Shown here: piece by piece, positions 32,641 to 41,541 of the stretch
How positions within the stretch are numbered: position 1 is the first letter of the stretch
Layout: every line of letters starts with the position of its first letter
NCBI GenBank assembly: GCA_002498375.1
Contig: DAHC01000014.1
Location: forward strand, 36,467 to 100,466
From: Methanocorpusculum sp. UBA424
GTDB lineage: Archaea > Halobacteriota > Methanomicrobia > Methanomicrobiales > Methanocorpusculaceae
DNA length: 64,000 nucleotides
Direction of reading: 5' to 3'
Notes under the pieces: generated by a model
What the model was told of the DNA's origin: nothing
Databases searched by the model: none
What the model saw: the letters and a program-made list of their open reading frames with translations, nothing else
Program-made: the position numbers and the translations under genes

Positions 32641-33459
32641 TCACTCCTTTTTCGCAGGAGTCGTCTTGGTAAATTTGGCAACAGCTGCCTTTACTTCATC
32701 CGCATTCAGTTTTCTAAATGCGATGGTAGATATTTTTGTTCCGTTCGCGGTCTCGCTCTCCTTTTTGGAGGAGTGCTTTTTGGAATACTCGCCGGCGATA
32801 CCGATCTCGACGGTGTTCATATCGAACTTGCCTTCGGTGGCGGTGTGCAGGGCTTTAAGACCAAGCAGGACCGCTTCTTCCGCCGAGCATGTTTCTTTGT
32901 ACTCCTGTTCGAAGAGTTTGATGACCGCGGGTCTGCCGATACCGATACCGGTGGCGGAGTACTCGAGAAGGGTTCCCGAGGGATCGGTCTCGAAGAGATG
33001 ATACTTGGTTCCGGTCGGTGATGACTCGGCCCCGGCGATCAGAAGTGCCGTACCGTAAGGACGTGCCCCGCCAAACAGGGTGTAACTCTGCATGTGGTCG
33101 CAGAGTTTCTTTGCCAGCGTCTCCACATCGACCGGTTCGCCGTAACTTACCCGATTGATCTGGGCCTCGATTCTGGCACGGTCAACAAGGATCCGGGCAT
33201 CGCCGACAAGACCCGAGGAAGCAACGCCGATGTGTTCGTCGATCCGGAAGATCTTCTCGATCGAAGAGGGTTCCAGAAGACGGGAGTTGACCCGTTTGTC
33301 AACGAGAAGTACGACTCCCGTCTTGCATTTGATACCAACGGCGGTCGTTCCCCGTTTCACCGCTTCGCGTGCATATTCAACCTGATACAGACGTCCGTCG
33401 GGGGAGAACATCGTGATGGCACGATCATACCCGCCCATTTGATATTGTTGTGGCTGCAT
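32641..33459 (-). CDS. psmA: Proteasome alpha subunit
   Basis: The outer ring subunit of the 20S proteasome has 272 residues. The N-terminal gate region YDRAITMFSPDGRLYQVEYA and the RGTTAVGIKC strand are typical. The C-terminus is longer than the usual ~240-250 residues and is lysine-rich (KFTKTTPAKKE). The beta subunit is not in this window. It lies between rnp2 (2 bp) and sbds (8 bp). Confidence 0.95.
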   Translation of the reverse strand: MQPQQYQMGGYDRAITMFSPDGRLYQVEYAREAVKRGTTAVGIKCKTGVVLLVDKRVNSRLLEPSSIEKIFRIDEHIGVASSGLVGDARILVDRARIEAQINRVSYGEPVDVETLAKKLCDHMQSYTLFGGARPYGTALLIAGAESSPTGTKYHLFETDPSGTLLEYSATGIGIGRPAVIKLFEQEYKETCSAEEAVLLGLKALHTATEGKFDMNTVEIGIAGEYSKKHSSKKESETANGTKISTIAFRKLNADEVKAAVAKFTKTTPAKKE

Positions 33460-33461
33460 TG

Positions 33462-33905
33462 TTACTCCTTAATTATATCATCTCTAGTTAGATATCTATG
33501 CCCATTCTCTTTTGAGAGATTATTAACCTTCTTACCTGCGCACAAATACCCCGGATATGTGGTGTCGTCGATGCTTTCGGGGATCACCTTCTTTTTTAAA
33601 GAAAGGATCGTCCCGGATGTAGCGAGCGACCGAAATGCCGCAGGTTCTCCGCAGACTTTCGTGACAACGGCCAAAGCGGCGATGAGGGACTGTTCATATC
33701 CGCGGGTGCATCTGGCGATCGCATACTCGCCCTCGGACCATACGACTGCCGGATGGATTTCTGCCGCGCCGGCATCCCCGAAAAGTGCGGAGACCGAATC
33801 CGCCATGGACCGGTACACCTCCTTCTGGGTCGGGTTCCCCAGGGTGATGATCCGAAACAGGACGTAACGCCGGTTTTCCCGAAGGGTCGGCGGAAGAACG
33901 CTCAT
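33462..33905 (-). CDS. rnp2: Ribonuclease P protein component 2 (Pop5)
   Basis: The 147-residue protein has RRYVLFRIITLGNPTQKEVY at the start, WSEGEYAIARCTRGYEQSLIAAL in the centre and ATSGTILSLKKK later, the Pop5 signature. Pop5 and Rpp30 bind the catalytic domain of RNase P RNA. Its start overlaps the end of rnp3 by 4 bp. The C-terminal ~30 residues are unlike most family members. Confidence 0.88.
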   Translation of the reverse strand: MSVLPPTLRENRRYVLFRIITLGNPTQKEVYRSMADSVSALFGDAGAAEIHPAVVWSEGEYAIARCTRGYEQSLIAALAVVTKVCGEPAAFRSLATSGTILSLKKKVIPESIDDTTYPGYLCAGKKVNNLSKENGHRYLTRDDIIKE

Positions 33906-34546
33906 GATTCCTCCTCCACGATCTCGACCGTCTTTTTCGGAGAAAGAATACCTTCAACGGCACAAAGTGCTGCGTCCGCCTCTCCCTTCGTCATTCCAAA
34001 GAGAGCGGCGAGCGCAGCGATCTCTGTGATGTTTCTCTGTCCAAGACAGTCGGACGCACCGCTTGCAAGCACAAGCGGAAAGCGGAACTTCCGGTGGAAG
34101 GCGAGGATCTCGGCATACCGGGAAAGGGCTGTGCGCCGGGTCTTTGGATCGATGATCCGGGAAAGGTCGAGAACGACTCCGGTGTTCTGCTGCGCCGCCA
34201 TCTTTGCCGTGATGTGATCGAATCCGCCTTTCGGGAGATCGGCGATACCGGTCAGAAGGTGTACGCCTTTGGTCGTGATCACCGTACGATTGAAACTGTT
34301 TTCACCAGCCTGCACAAAAACGACCGTGCCCGCAGGGGTTTTCCTGACGGCATCGAGGAATGCTTTTCCGGTCACTCTGCTAATCAGCTTTCCTTTCAGG
34401 ATCGAAACGCCGGCATACTCGGGGATATCCTCGGCGGAATCGCAGGCAATGATGCAGGAAAAACCGCAGGAAGCAGCGGTCAGAGCAAAGCGACGAAGCG
34501 TGGTGTTTGACGAGTCATTCGCATACACGCATGCGTCTGTTATCAT
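33902..34546 (-). CDS. rnp3: Ribonuclease P protein component 3 (Rpp30)
   Basis: The 214-residue TIM-barrel protein is the Rpp30 orthologue, recognised from VVLDLSRIIDPKTRRTALSRYAEILAF-type and LVLASGASDCLGQRN segments and from its position directly before rnp2, which it overlaps. It assists tRNA 5' processing. Confidence 0.87.
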   Translation of the reverse strand: MITDACVYANDSSNTTLRRFALTAASCGFSCIIACDSAEDIPEYAGVSILKGKLISRVTGKAFLDAVRKTPAGTVVFVQAGENSFNRTVITTKGVHLLTGIADLPKGGFDHITAKMAAQQNTGVVLDLSRIIDPKTRRTALSRYAEILAFHRKFRFPLVLASGASDCLGQRNITEIAALAALFGMTKGEADAALCAVEGILSPKKTVEIVEEES

Positions 34547-34570
34547 AATGAGAAAAAAATGAGAACCGGG

Positions 34571-35155
34571 TTATTTACCCTGATTCTTGTGGGAGGTAAG
34601 GCTTGGCCGGCACTTTTCAGTTCCGGTTCCGCGGTTGTGGAGTCCGCGTGCCTTTCTTCCGGAGGAAGTCTTTCCGCGGAACACACGTCCACGGGTATCT
34701 GCGACCCATGCAAGGTTTTTGTCGGCGAGAACAGACGGGCTGTTTCTGTCAACAAGGATGACCTCGTAGTACTTGCTCTTTCCGTCCTGACCTACCCAGT
34801 AGGAGTTTAAAACTTCCATGTTCGGGTAGCGGGTTGCAACGCGCTCTTCTGCGATAGACTGCAGGTTCTTGCCGGGGGTTGCTTTGCGCATTCCCATACG
34901 GTTGGTTCTGCGTCCGCGGATGTATCTCGATTTTCTGCGGCCGCCGCGGCGGATGGATGCACGAACAACGATGATGCCCTGCTTTGCTTTATATCCGAGC
35001 TCCCGTGCTCTGTCGATACGGGTCGGGCGCTCAAGCCGGACAACGGCGCCCTGACGACGCCAGGTCTGCATTCTCTCCCAGAGGAGCTTCTTTACTCCGG
35101 ACTCTGCGGGCTTTTTCCACGCGTCACGGACATATCCATACATTGATTTCGACAT
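34571..35155 (-). CDS. rpl15e: 50S ribosomal protein L15e
   Basis: The start MSKSMYGYVRDAWKKP at 35155 is chosen because it is the normal L15e beginning and is preceded by GAGGTG. The protein has 194 residues and is very basic, with the core ELGYKAKQGIIVVRASIRRG and the C-terminal RGLHNRGTGTEKCRPSL. It is the first gene of the cluster running to pfdB. Confidence 0.95.
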   Translation of the reverse strand: MSKSMYGYVRDAWKKPAESGVKKLLWERMQTWRRQGAVVRLERPTRIDRARELGYKAKQGIIVVRASIRRGGRRKSRYIRGRRTNRMGMRKATPGKNLQSIAEERVATRYPNMEVLNSYWVGQDGKSKYYEVILVDRNSPSVLADKNLAWVADTRGRVFRGKTSSGRKARGLHNRGTGTEKCRPSLTSHKNQGK

Positions 35156-35235
35156 GTGTTGTTTCACCTCAGGTTCAGCCGTATCGGCTACATTCCTGTG
35201 ATATACAGACCGCACCTTGATGCGGCTAGCTGTAA

Positions 35236-35269
35236 ACTGTATATTATTGGAGCTATGTTGTATAAATAC
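35236..35269 (-). promoter_or_regulatory. Promoter region of the rpl15e-pfdB cluster
   Basis: Two TATA-like elements lie on the minus strand, GTATTTATACAA (35258-35269) and AATAATATACAG (35237-35248), 80-115 bp before the L15e ATG. The ribosome-binding site GAGGTG is near the start codon. A leader of about 60-80 nt would result. Confidence 0.45.
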
Positions 35270-35290
35270 TCCGTGATAACCGGGAGGCCT

Positions 35291-35767
35291 TCACTCAGGA
35301 GTGCCCTTTTTCTTTTCTATAACGGAGATCCCGTCGATACGGGTCACCGGATACTGGCCGGCCTCATCCTTTTCCGCAGACTTGACCATGTCCCAGATCG
35401 TCAGAAGCGAGAGAGAGACGCCGGTCAGGGCTTCCATCTCGATGCCGGTCTTGCCGTAGGTTTTTACGCGGCAGAACGCCTCGATGTACTCGTCTGTTTG
35501 TTCAAACCAGATCGTTACTCCGCCGACCGGAAGGGGATGGCACATCGGGATCAAAGCCCAGGTCTGTTTTACCGCAAGCGTCCCGGCCACCTGGGCAGTC
35601 GCAAGAACATTTCCTTTCAGGACACGGCCTTCGGCGATGGCCGCAAGCGTCTCGGGCCGCAGGTAGATCCGCCCTTTTGCGGTCGCTTCACGGGATACGT
35701 CAGGTTTTGGCGTCACATCCACCATGTGGACTTCGTTATTTTCATTCAGATGAGTAAAAACCGGCAT
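35291..35767 (-). CDS. moaC: Cyclic pyranopterin monophosphate synthase MoaC
   Basis: MoaC makes cyclic pyranopterin monophosphate for molybdopterin/tungstopterin, needed by formylmethanofuran dehydrogenase. The 158-residue protein shows MVDVTPKPDVSREATAKGRI, the active-site ALIPMCHPLPVGG, and KTYGKTGIEMEALTGVSLSLLTIWDM. It lies 1 bp downstream of the nnr gene and is probably co-transcribed with it. Confidence 0.95.
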   Translation of the reverse strand: MPVFTHLNENNEVHMVDVTPKPDVSREATAKGRIYLRPETLAAIAEGRVLKGNVLATAQVAGTLAVKQTWALIPMCHPLPVGGVTIWFEQTDEYIEAFCRVKTYGKTGIEMEALTGVSLSLLTIWDMVKSAEKDEAGQYPVTRIDGISVIEKKKGTPE

Positions 35768-35768
35768 C

Positions 35769-37145
35769 TTATTTCTCCTTATACACTATGTATGCAAGGT
35801 GCCGCAGTAAATCGCTTGCGATTAGACCGTCCCCGGTGTCTTCATCGGCCAGTTCCCCGGCCAACCCCGCGGCATGCACCGCGGCGCAGGCGGCCTCGAA
35901 AGCATTCATCCTGGCAAGAAGCCCGCCGCAGACGCCTGAGAGAACATCGCCGGTACCACCCGTGGTCATGCACGGAGCGCCGGACCGGTTGAACTTCACC
36001 CGGGAACCGTCCGAGATCACATCGACCGCGCCTTTCAGGATGACCGTTCCGCCGGCACGCTTCGCCGCTTCACGAACGAGGATCCCCCGCTCGCTGAGTT
36101 TTTCCGGCACTGGACAGAAGACGCGGGCAAACTCTCCCGCATGCGGGGTGTAGATCGTCTGCTCCCTCGCTTTCGGCAGAGGATTTCGCAGGAGATCCGC
36201 GTCCACCACTGCAAGTTTCGCGGCTGAGACCACCTGCGCAGCCACCTCGAGACTTTCCGGATCGGCGCCGAGCCCCGGGCCGGCGATGACCACATCCGCG
36301 TTCTCTGCCAAAGCAAGCAGACGGGTCAGATGCTCTTTGCCCACTTTGTCTCCCGGCAGTCTCTCGAGGATCAGATCCGGCATAAATCCGTCAACGGGAG
36401 TTGCCACGCGGACGACATCCGCCCCCGAACGAAGGGCGGCGCAACCCGCAAGGAACGGCGCACCCTGATACGGCCCGCCGCCGATCACCAGAACGCAGCC
36501 AGCCCAGCCCTTATGCGCACCGGACGGCTTTTCCGGGACGGAGAGAAGATCCCCTTTCCCGCAGAAAACTTCGGCGCCGAACGGGATCCCGATACTATAC
36601 ACCTCGGCACCTTCGGTTTTTGCAAGATGAAATGCGATCACGCGGTCCGCCCGCGCTCCGGGTGTGGGCATATCGCAGGCAAGGACCCGGCCTTTTGCCG
36701 CGTTCATCAGCTCCACAAGGGATGCATACGGCTCTCTCAGCGGCAGGGATGCGCCGGTCCCAAGAAGGGCGTCAACGATAACGTCGGCGGAAAAATCTTC
36801 GGCCGACCAGGATGAGGCGAGTTCCACCGGGCAGCCATCCAGAGCGGAAAACGCCGCCCGTGCCTCAGGCGTCTTCGGTTCTCCAACAAAGATCACCTTT
36901 ACCGAACACTCCTTTGCGAGATGTCGGGCGCACACAAATCCGTCCCCCCCGTTGTTTCCCGTTCCGCAGAGGATCAGAACGGAAGCGGGACATTCGGTTA
37001 GAACGGCGGCGGCGAGGACACACCCGGCGCTTTCCATGCGCTGGGCCGCGGAGATGCCATAATCATCCGCGTTATTATCAACGACACGCATCGTCTCCGG
37101 CGAAACAACGCCGGACAACTCGAACTGAACCAGATCCCGCATCAT
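35769..37145 (-). CDS. nnr: Bifunctional NAD(P)HX epimerase / ADP-dependent dehydratase
   Basis: The 458-residue fusion repairs hydrated NADH and NADPH. The N-terminal YjeF-type epimerase (residues ~1-205) has ILCGTGNNGGDGFVCARHLA. The C-terminal ribokinase-like dehydratase has VIAGPGLGADPE, IYTPHAGEFARVF and the MTTGGTGDVLSGVCGGLLA motif. The fusion is common in archaea and bacteria. The start could be either of two adjacent Met codons. Confidence 0.93.
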   Translation of the reverse strand: MMRDLVQFELSGVVSPETMRVVDNNADDYGISAAQRMESAGCVLAAAVLTECPASVLILCGTGNNGGDGFVCARHLAKECSVKVIFVGEPKTPEARAAFSALDGCPVELASSWSAEDFSADVIVDALLGTGASLPLREPYASLVELMNAAKGRVLACDMPTPGARADRVIAFHLAKTEGAEVYSIGIPFGAEVFCGKGDLLSVPEKPSGAHKGWAGCVLVIGGGPYQGAPFLAGCAALRSGADVVRVATPVDGFMPDLILERLPGDKVGKEHLTRLLALAENADVVIAGPGLGADPESLEVAAQVVSAAKLAVVDADLLRNPLPKAREQTIYTPHAGEFARVFCPVPEKLSERGILVREAAKRAGGTVILKGAVDVISDGSRVKFNRSGAPCMTTGGTGDVLSGVCGGLLARMNAFEAACAAVHAAGLAGELADEDTGDGLIASDLLRHLAYIVYKEK

Positions 37146-37207
37146 ATATGTTAGTGTGTGTCTCTCGGGTAATGATTTTTCCCCGGATACATCCCATCAG
37201 ATAAGGA

Positions 37208-38605
37208 ATGGGATTCGTTGAAGATGTCAGCCGTGCCGCAGAGATGATCCGGGAAGCGAACGCCGCGACCCTCATTTCCCATATCGACGCCGACGGGATC
37301 ACCAGCGAAGCGATCATTTCGCAGGCAGTCTCCCGATTGGGAATCCCGGTAAACCCGGTCTTCGTCCGCCAGCTCGAGCCGATGACCATGAAGCATATCC
37401 CTGACGACGACACGCTGAAAATCTTCACCGATCTCGGCGGAGGCCAGCAGAATCTTTTGGAAGAAGCTGGTATCCCGACAGATAAGGTCCTCATCCTCGA
37501 CCACCACATAAGCCAGCCGGCACCCGGCGGGACCGAATACTTCCAGGTCAACTCCCAGTTTTACGGCGAGGAATACACAAAATGCAGCGCAGCGGGCATT
37601 GCCTATCTCGTCGCAAGAAAGCTCGACCCGGCAAACAAGGATCTCGCAAAGCTTTCTGTTGTTGGAAACGTCGGCGATATGATGGCAAGAGAAAACCGCG
37701 GACTCGTCGGCGTTGCCAGATGGATCGCAGAAGACGGGGCCGATTTTGGACAGATCAGAATCAGCCGAGGGCTGAATTGCTACGGCCTATCGACACGACC
37801 GCTGCACATCTGTCTCTCAAACGCCGATGATCCCATCATTCCCGGCATCTCCGGCAAACCGGGCGAAGCGGCCTCCCTCCTCTGCAGGACCGGGATCTAT
37901 GAGTCCCCTTCCGATCAGCGGCTCTGGGAGGAACTGTCTCCCGAAGAGGAAAAAATGCTGACGAGCACTCTCGCCGAGCAGATGATCGCAAACGGAGAAT
38001 CACCGAACGGGCTTGTTGCCGAACTCTACTTTTTCCCGGACGAGATGGAAAAGACGCCGCTTCGAAACGCCTCCGAGTATGCCACGATGCTGAACGCCTG
38101 CGGGCGCTGGACCAAGCCGAAGATCGGCGAGGCGGTCTGTTTCGGCGACCGGGGACAGAAGTACCGGGAAGCCGAACATATGCTCAGACACCACCGGTCC
38201 ATCATCCGCGAACTCTGCGAGTACATTATTGAAACAGGTGTCGAAGATATCGGATCGATACAGGTGATCCATACCGGAGAGAAGTATCCTGATACGATCG
38301 TCGGGATCGGCGCAGGAATGGCCCTTTCAAAACTCGACACCAATAAGCCGATCCTTGTTATGTGCAGCGTAACAGACGAGCCGGATCTCATAAAAGTCTC
38401 GATGCGGACCTATGAAAAGGTCCTGCGCAGAGGGGTCGATCTGCAGGAGGCTCTGGTCACGGCAGCCGCCGAGGTGGGGGGAGCAGGCGGAGGGCATAAT
38501 ATTGCAGCAGGCGCATATATCCCCAAAGGATGCGAGAATGATTTCACCAGAAGAGTTAACGAGCTTGTCGAAGGGCAGCTTACAGCGGGTCCGAAGGATC
38601 GCTGA
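37208..38605 (+). CDS. RecJ-like DHH phosphoesterase (GAN/RecJ family)
   Basis: The 465-residue protein shows the DHH-family metal motifs: LISHIDADGITS, FTDLGGG, LILDHHISQP and GNVGDM, and a DHHA1-type GGGHNIAAGAYIP at the C-terminus. Archaeal members are single-strand-specific nucleases that bind the GINS-Cdc45-like replication complex. It opens a plus-strand run and overlaps the next gene by 68 bp. Confidence 0.88.
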   Translation: MGFVEDVSRAAEMIREANAATLISHIDADGITSEAIISQAVSRLGIPVNPVFVRQLEPMTMKHIPDDDTLKIFTDLGGGQQNLLEEAGIPTDKVLILDHHISQPAPGGTEYFQVNSQFYGEEYTKCSAAGIAYLVARKLDPANKDLAKLSVVGNVGDMMARENRGLVGVARWIAEDGADFGQIRISRGLNCYGLSTRPLHICLSNADDPIIPGISGKPGEAASLLCRTGIYESPSDQRLWEELSPEEEKMLTSTLAEQMIANGESPNGLVAELYFFPDEMEKTPLRNASEYATMLNACGRWTKPKIGEAVCFGDRGQKYREAEHMLRHHRSIIRELCEYIIETGVEDIGSIQVIHTGEKYPDTIVGIGAGMALSKLDTNKPILVMCSVTDEPDLIKVSMRTYEKVLRRGVDLQEALVTAAAEVGGAGGGHNIAAGAYIPKGCENDFTRRVNELVEGQLTAGPKDR

Positions 38606-39032
38606 CTTCCAGTTCGGGCGAGGCGCAGGAGAAGCCCTGTTCCCGGATTCGGTCACGTTCTCGTACTCAAATACAAAAAGGGTACGGTACGTCAGCCTCG
38701 CAAAGGACCGGCTGGTCACCGTCCGGGCAAACGACGGAAGATTCACGCTCGGGTATCCCGGAGCGAGCGCTCTGCATGCATTTCTCCCAGCCCCGGCGAA
38801 TCGTGTCGTGATCATGGAGGACGCGGTGCCTTTTGTTGCCGACGGCAAAAATGCCATGGCAAAACACGTAATTTCGAGCGACCCCAATATCCACGCAGAA
38901 GACGAGGTGTTCGTCGTCGATGAATCGGACAATCTGATCGCCACCGGGATGGCGATTCTTTCCGGAAGCGAAATGATCGGATTTAATTATGGAACAGCAG
39001 TAAAAGTTAGACAAGGAAGGAACAAAAAATGA
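38538..39032 (+). CDS. PUA-domain protein (archaeosine transglycosylase C-terminal type)
   Basis: I start this 164-residue protein at ATG 38538 (MISPEELTSLSKG), preceded by AAAGGA and lying inside the end of the RecJ-like gene; the frame is open further upstream but without family features. The C-terminal part (HVISSDPNIHAEDEVFVVDE, then ATGMAILSGSEM) is a PUA domain as in archaeosine tRNA-guanine transglycosylase or ArcS. A stand-alone PUA protein may assist a tRNA-modifying enzyme elsewhere. It overlaps nac by 4 bp. Confidence 0.75.
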   Translation: MISPEELTSLSKGSLQRVRRIADFQFGRGAGEALFPDSVTFSYSNTKRVRYVSLAKDRLVTVRANDGRFTLGYPGASALHAFLPAPANRVVIMEDAVPFVADGKNAMAKHVISSDPNIHAEDEVFVVDESDNLIATGMAILSGSEMIGFNYGTAVKVRQGRNKK

Positions 39033-39367
39033 TGCCAGGAGTAAATCCCAAACAGATGAAAGCAGCGATGAAGAAGATGGGCATGAAGATGGACGAGATC
39101 GAGGACGTGACCAAAGTCGTCGTGTACACCCCGAACGGAAATTACGTCTTCGAGAATGCCCAGGTCGTCGGAATCACGATGCAGGGACAGACCTCGTATC
39201 AGCTTACGGGCGATGTTCACTTCGAAGAGGCCGAAGTAGAGATCCCTGAAACAGATGTGGAGCTTGTTGCCTCCCAGACCTCGGTATCGCCGGAGGCGGC
39301 CCGCGAAGCTCTCGTCGAGTGCAAAGGGGACATTGCCGAGGCAATTTTAAAACTGACCTCTGTATGA
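39029..39367 (+). CDS. nac: Nascent polypeptide-associated complex protein
   Basis: The 112-residue archaeal NAC homodimer subunit begins MMPGVNPKQMKAAMKKMGM, has the NAC beta-barrel (VVVYTPNGNYVFENAQVVG) and ends in a UBA domain (VASQTSVSPEAAREALVECK). It binds nascent chains at the ribosome exit. It overlaps the PUA gene before it and trmI after it by 4 bp each. Confidence 0.95.
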   Translation: MMPGVNPKQMKAAMKKMGMKMDEIEDVTKVVVYTPNGNYVFENAQVVGITMQGQTSYQLTGDVHFEEAEVEIPETDVELVASQTSVSPEAAREALVECKGDIAEAILKLTSV

Positions 39368-40098
39368 TCGGACCAAACAGAATCATTGTCCGCGGAAACG
39401 GACGCGAGTATTACGTCAAGGCCGGCGAGGGAAAGCTCTCGACGGATCTTGGCATGATCGATCTTGCCGAGGCCGCAAATCTTGAGAGCGGGGATGTGAT
39501 CCTGACCCATCTGGGGAAACCGTTCCACGTTTTCATTCCGAAAGCAACGGACTTTTTCTCGCACGGAAAACGAACCGGCGCTCCGATGATGCCAAAAGAC
39601 ATCGGAATGGTCATGGCATACACGGGAATGTGCAGGCGTGACCGCGTGCTGGATGCCGGAACCGGATCAGGGATCGCGGCCATATTCTTCGGCGGATGTG
39701 CGGGAACGGTCGTCACCTGCGAAGCACGGCCCGAATTTTCTAAAATAGCGGAAGGAAACATCCGGGACGCCGGACTCGACAACGTCGAGTGCAGGGCCTG
39801 CGATGTTCTGGGGGTCGCAGACGGACCCTACGACATCGTGCATCTGGATATGCAGATCCAGCCCGAACATGTCAGGCATGCCTATTCCCTGCTGAAGATA
39901 GGCGGATACTTCGCGACCTATACGCCGTTTCTGGAACAAACGTTCTGCGTGATGGATACCGCCAGGAAACTCTTCGGCGAAGAAGACGTCCTGACCTTTG
40001 AGTGCATGGAAAGGGAACTCACCCGAAGCAAACGGGGAACCCGGCCTTCGACACGCGTTTCGCACACCGGTTACCTGACGGTCTGCCGAAAAGTCTGA
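39364..40098 (+). CDS. trmI: tRNA (adenine-57/58-N1)-methyltransferase TrmI
   Basis: I start at ATG 39364, overlapping the nac stop (ATGA), giving 244 residues. The N-terminal beta-barrel domain is followed by a Rossmann methyltransferase: motif I VLDAGTGSGIAAIFFGG, acidic CEARPEF and IVHLDMQIQPEHV in place of the usual DLP motif. Archaeal TrmI methylates A57 and A58 in the T loop. T-rich sequence follows the stop. Confidence 0.88.
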   Translation: MIGPNRIIVRGNGREYYVKAGEGKLSTDLGMIDLAEAANLESGDVILTHLGKPFHVFIPKATDFFSHGKRTGAPMMPKDIGMVMAYTGMCRRDRVLDAGTGSGIAAIFFGGCAGTVVTCEARPEFSKIAEGNIRDAGLDNVECRACDVLGVADGPYDIVHLDMQIQPEHVRHAYSLLKIGGYFATYTPFLEQTFCVMDTARKLFGEEDVLTFECMERELTRSKRGTRPSTRVSHTGYLTVCRKV

Positions 40099-40112
40099 AC
40101 TCTTTTTTTTGC
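40099..40112 (+). terminator. T tract after trmI
   Basis: A run of eight T residues follows the trmI stop within a few bases, ending the RecJ-PUA-nac-trmI unit. Confidence 0.45.
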
Positions 40113-40189
40113 CCGACTGAATAGGGCTGCTGACGTGATCGCAAAGCCGGGGAATATCCATATCTTTTAGAAGAACCCATACTCTTTGT

Positions 40190-40741
40190 ATGAAATGCAG
40201 CCGGTGCAGCAGAGAGGCGGTCGTGACCCAGCCGTATTCCGGTCTCTCTCTTTGCGAATATCACGCTGCTGCCGACATCGCGGCGAAAGCCAAAAAAGAG
40301 ATCCGGCATCAGGGGGGCTTCCCCTCGGGATACAAACTCTTTGTCGAAGAAGATCACACGTTCCGCAGTTTTGCCCTGCGGATCTTTCTTGCCGACATGC
40401 TTTCGGCCCGGACCGATCTGCTCTTCGTAAAAGATCCAAAGGATGCCGATGTGATCCTTGAACCGGCCACGCTGGACGATACCGCACTCTTCGTTCTGGA
40501 ATCCGTCTGTGCCGGGACACAGGACCGGCTGGTCGATTCCGGCAAAGGACGGATCGCACCATTTTCGGTGATCCCAACGGGCGAGGTGTTCTGGTATGCA
40601 CAGCGGCACGGATACAAAGGATCCGAACCAAAGATAAGCGGAAACACTGCGGAGTTCCTTGCCGGATTTACCGCGGAGCATCCCGGGACCCGCTATGCGC
40701 TGAAAAATATCCGTGATGCATTAAAATTGGAGGATAAATGA
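40190..40741 (+). CDS. NcsA/TtuA-like protein lacking the PP-loop
   Basis: The 183-residue protein begins like the tRNA 2-thiolation enzymes NcsA/TtuA: MKCSRCSREAVV, then LSLCEYH, giving a C3-C6-C22-H25 zinc finger. The region where those enzymes have SGGKDS reads FVEEDHTF, so ATP binding as in a PP-loop enzyme is not expected. A later TLDDTALFVLES resembles the LDDxAQ helix of the family. It overlaps nadE, itself a PP-loop enzyme, by 4 bp. It may be an inactive partner, or bind a sulfur-carrier protein or tRNA. Confidence 0.55.
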   Translation: MKCSRCSREAVVTQPYSGLSLCEYHAAADIAAKAKKEIRHQGGFPSGYKLFVEEDHTFRSFALRIFLADMLSARTDLLFVKDPKDADVILEPATLDDTALFVLESVCAGTQDRLVDSGKGRIAPFSVIPTGEVFWYAQRHGYKGSEPKISGNTAEFLAGFTAEHPGTRYALKNIRDALKLEDK

Positions 40742-41493
40742 CCGAAGTAACCTGTGAATGTATCGGATGCGAGATCGTCAAAACCAAAGACCTCATCAGA
40801 CAGACCGTCTGGGGGGCAAACGCCCGCGGTGTGGTCATCGGCATATCCGGCGGACTCGATTCGGCAGTCGCCTGTGCGCTCTGCTGTAAAGCCCTCTCCC
40901 CCGAACGGGTGCTTGGCGTGAATATGCCGGTCTCATCCAATGATCCGCAGGATCATCTGGACGCGGAAGAACTCTGCCGCGGGCTCGGCGTCGAGCTGAT
41001 CACGGTCCCTCTGGAAAATGTCATATCCGGGTTCCTTGCAGCCCCCCACATCACCGACACTCCGGTCCTCAGAGGAAACATCGCGGCCCGCCTTCGAATG
41101 ACCACATTATACAATATCGCCGCAGCCCGCAGTCTCCTCGTCTGCGGAACATCAAACAAGACCGAGTATATGATCGGCTACTCGACCAAATGGGGAGACT
41201 CCGCAGCCGACATCCAGCCGCTCCTCCATCTCTGGAAAAAGGACGTGTACCTCCTCGCAAAAGAATTGAGCGTTCCCGAATCGATCATCAGAAAAGCTCC
41301 GAGTGCAGGCTTCTGGGAGGGACAAAGCGATGAAGGAGAACTCGGCATGAGTTATGCCGATCTGGACGCCGCGCTGATCGAACTGGAAAAGAACGGCGGT
41401 GTTCCAAACAATGCAAACGAGGAAAAGGCACTTGCATTCATCCAATGCTCGAGACACAAACGGGCACCTGCGGCAAACCGGCTCTTCACCTGA
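40738..41493 (+). CDS. nadE: NAD+ synthetase, ammonia-dependent
   Basis: The 251-residue protein has the PP-loop GISGGLDSAVACAL, then VCGTSNKTEYMIGYSTKWGDSAADIQPL and KAPSAGFWEGQSDEGELGMSY, all diagnostic of NadE. No glutaminase domain is fused, so ammonia is the nitrogen donor. It starts within the end of the NcsA-like gene. Confidence 0.95.
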   Translation: MTEVTCECIGCEIVKTKDLIRQTVWGANARGVVIGISGGLDSAVACALCCKALSPERVLGVNMPVSSNDPQDHLDAEELCRGLGVELITVPLENVISGFLAAPHITDTPVLRGNIAARLRMTTLYNIAAARSLLVCGTSNKTEYMIGYSTKWGDSAADIQPLLHLWKKDVYLLAKELSVPESIIRKAPSAGFWEGQSDEGELGMSYADLDAALIELEKNGGVPNNANEEKALAFIQCSRHKRAPAANRLFT

Positions 41494-41541
41494 ACCGAGA
41501 CTACGGATTTTATGAGAATGGAAAACCAATAGATACTAATT

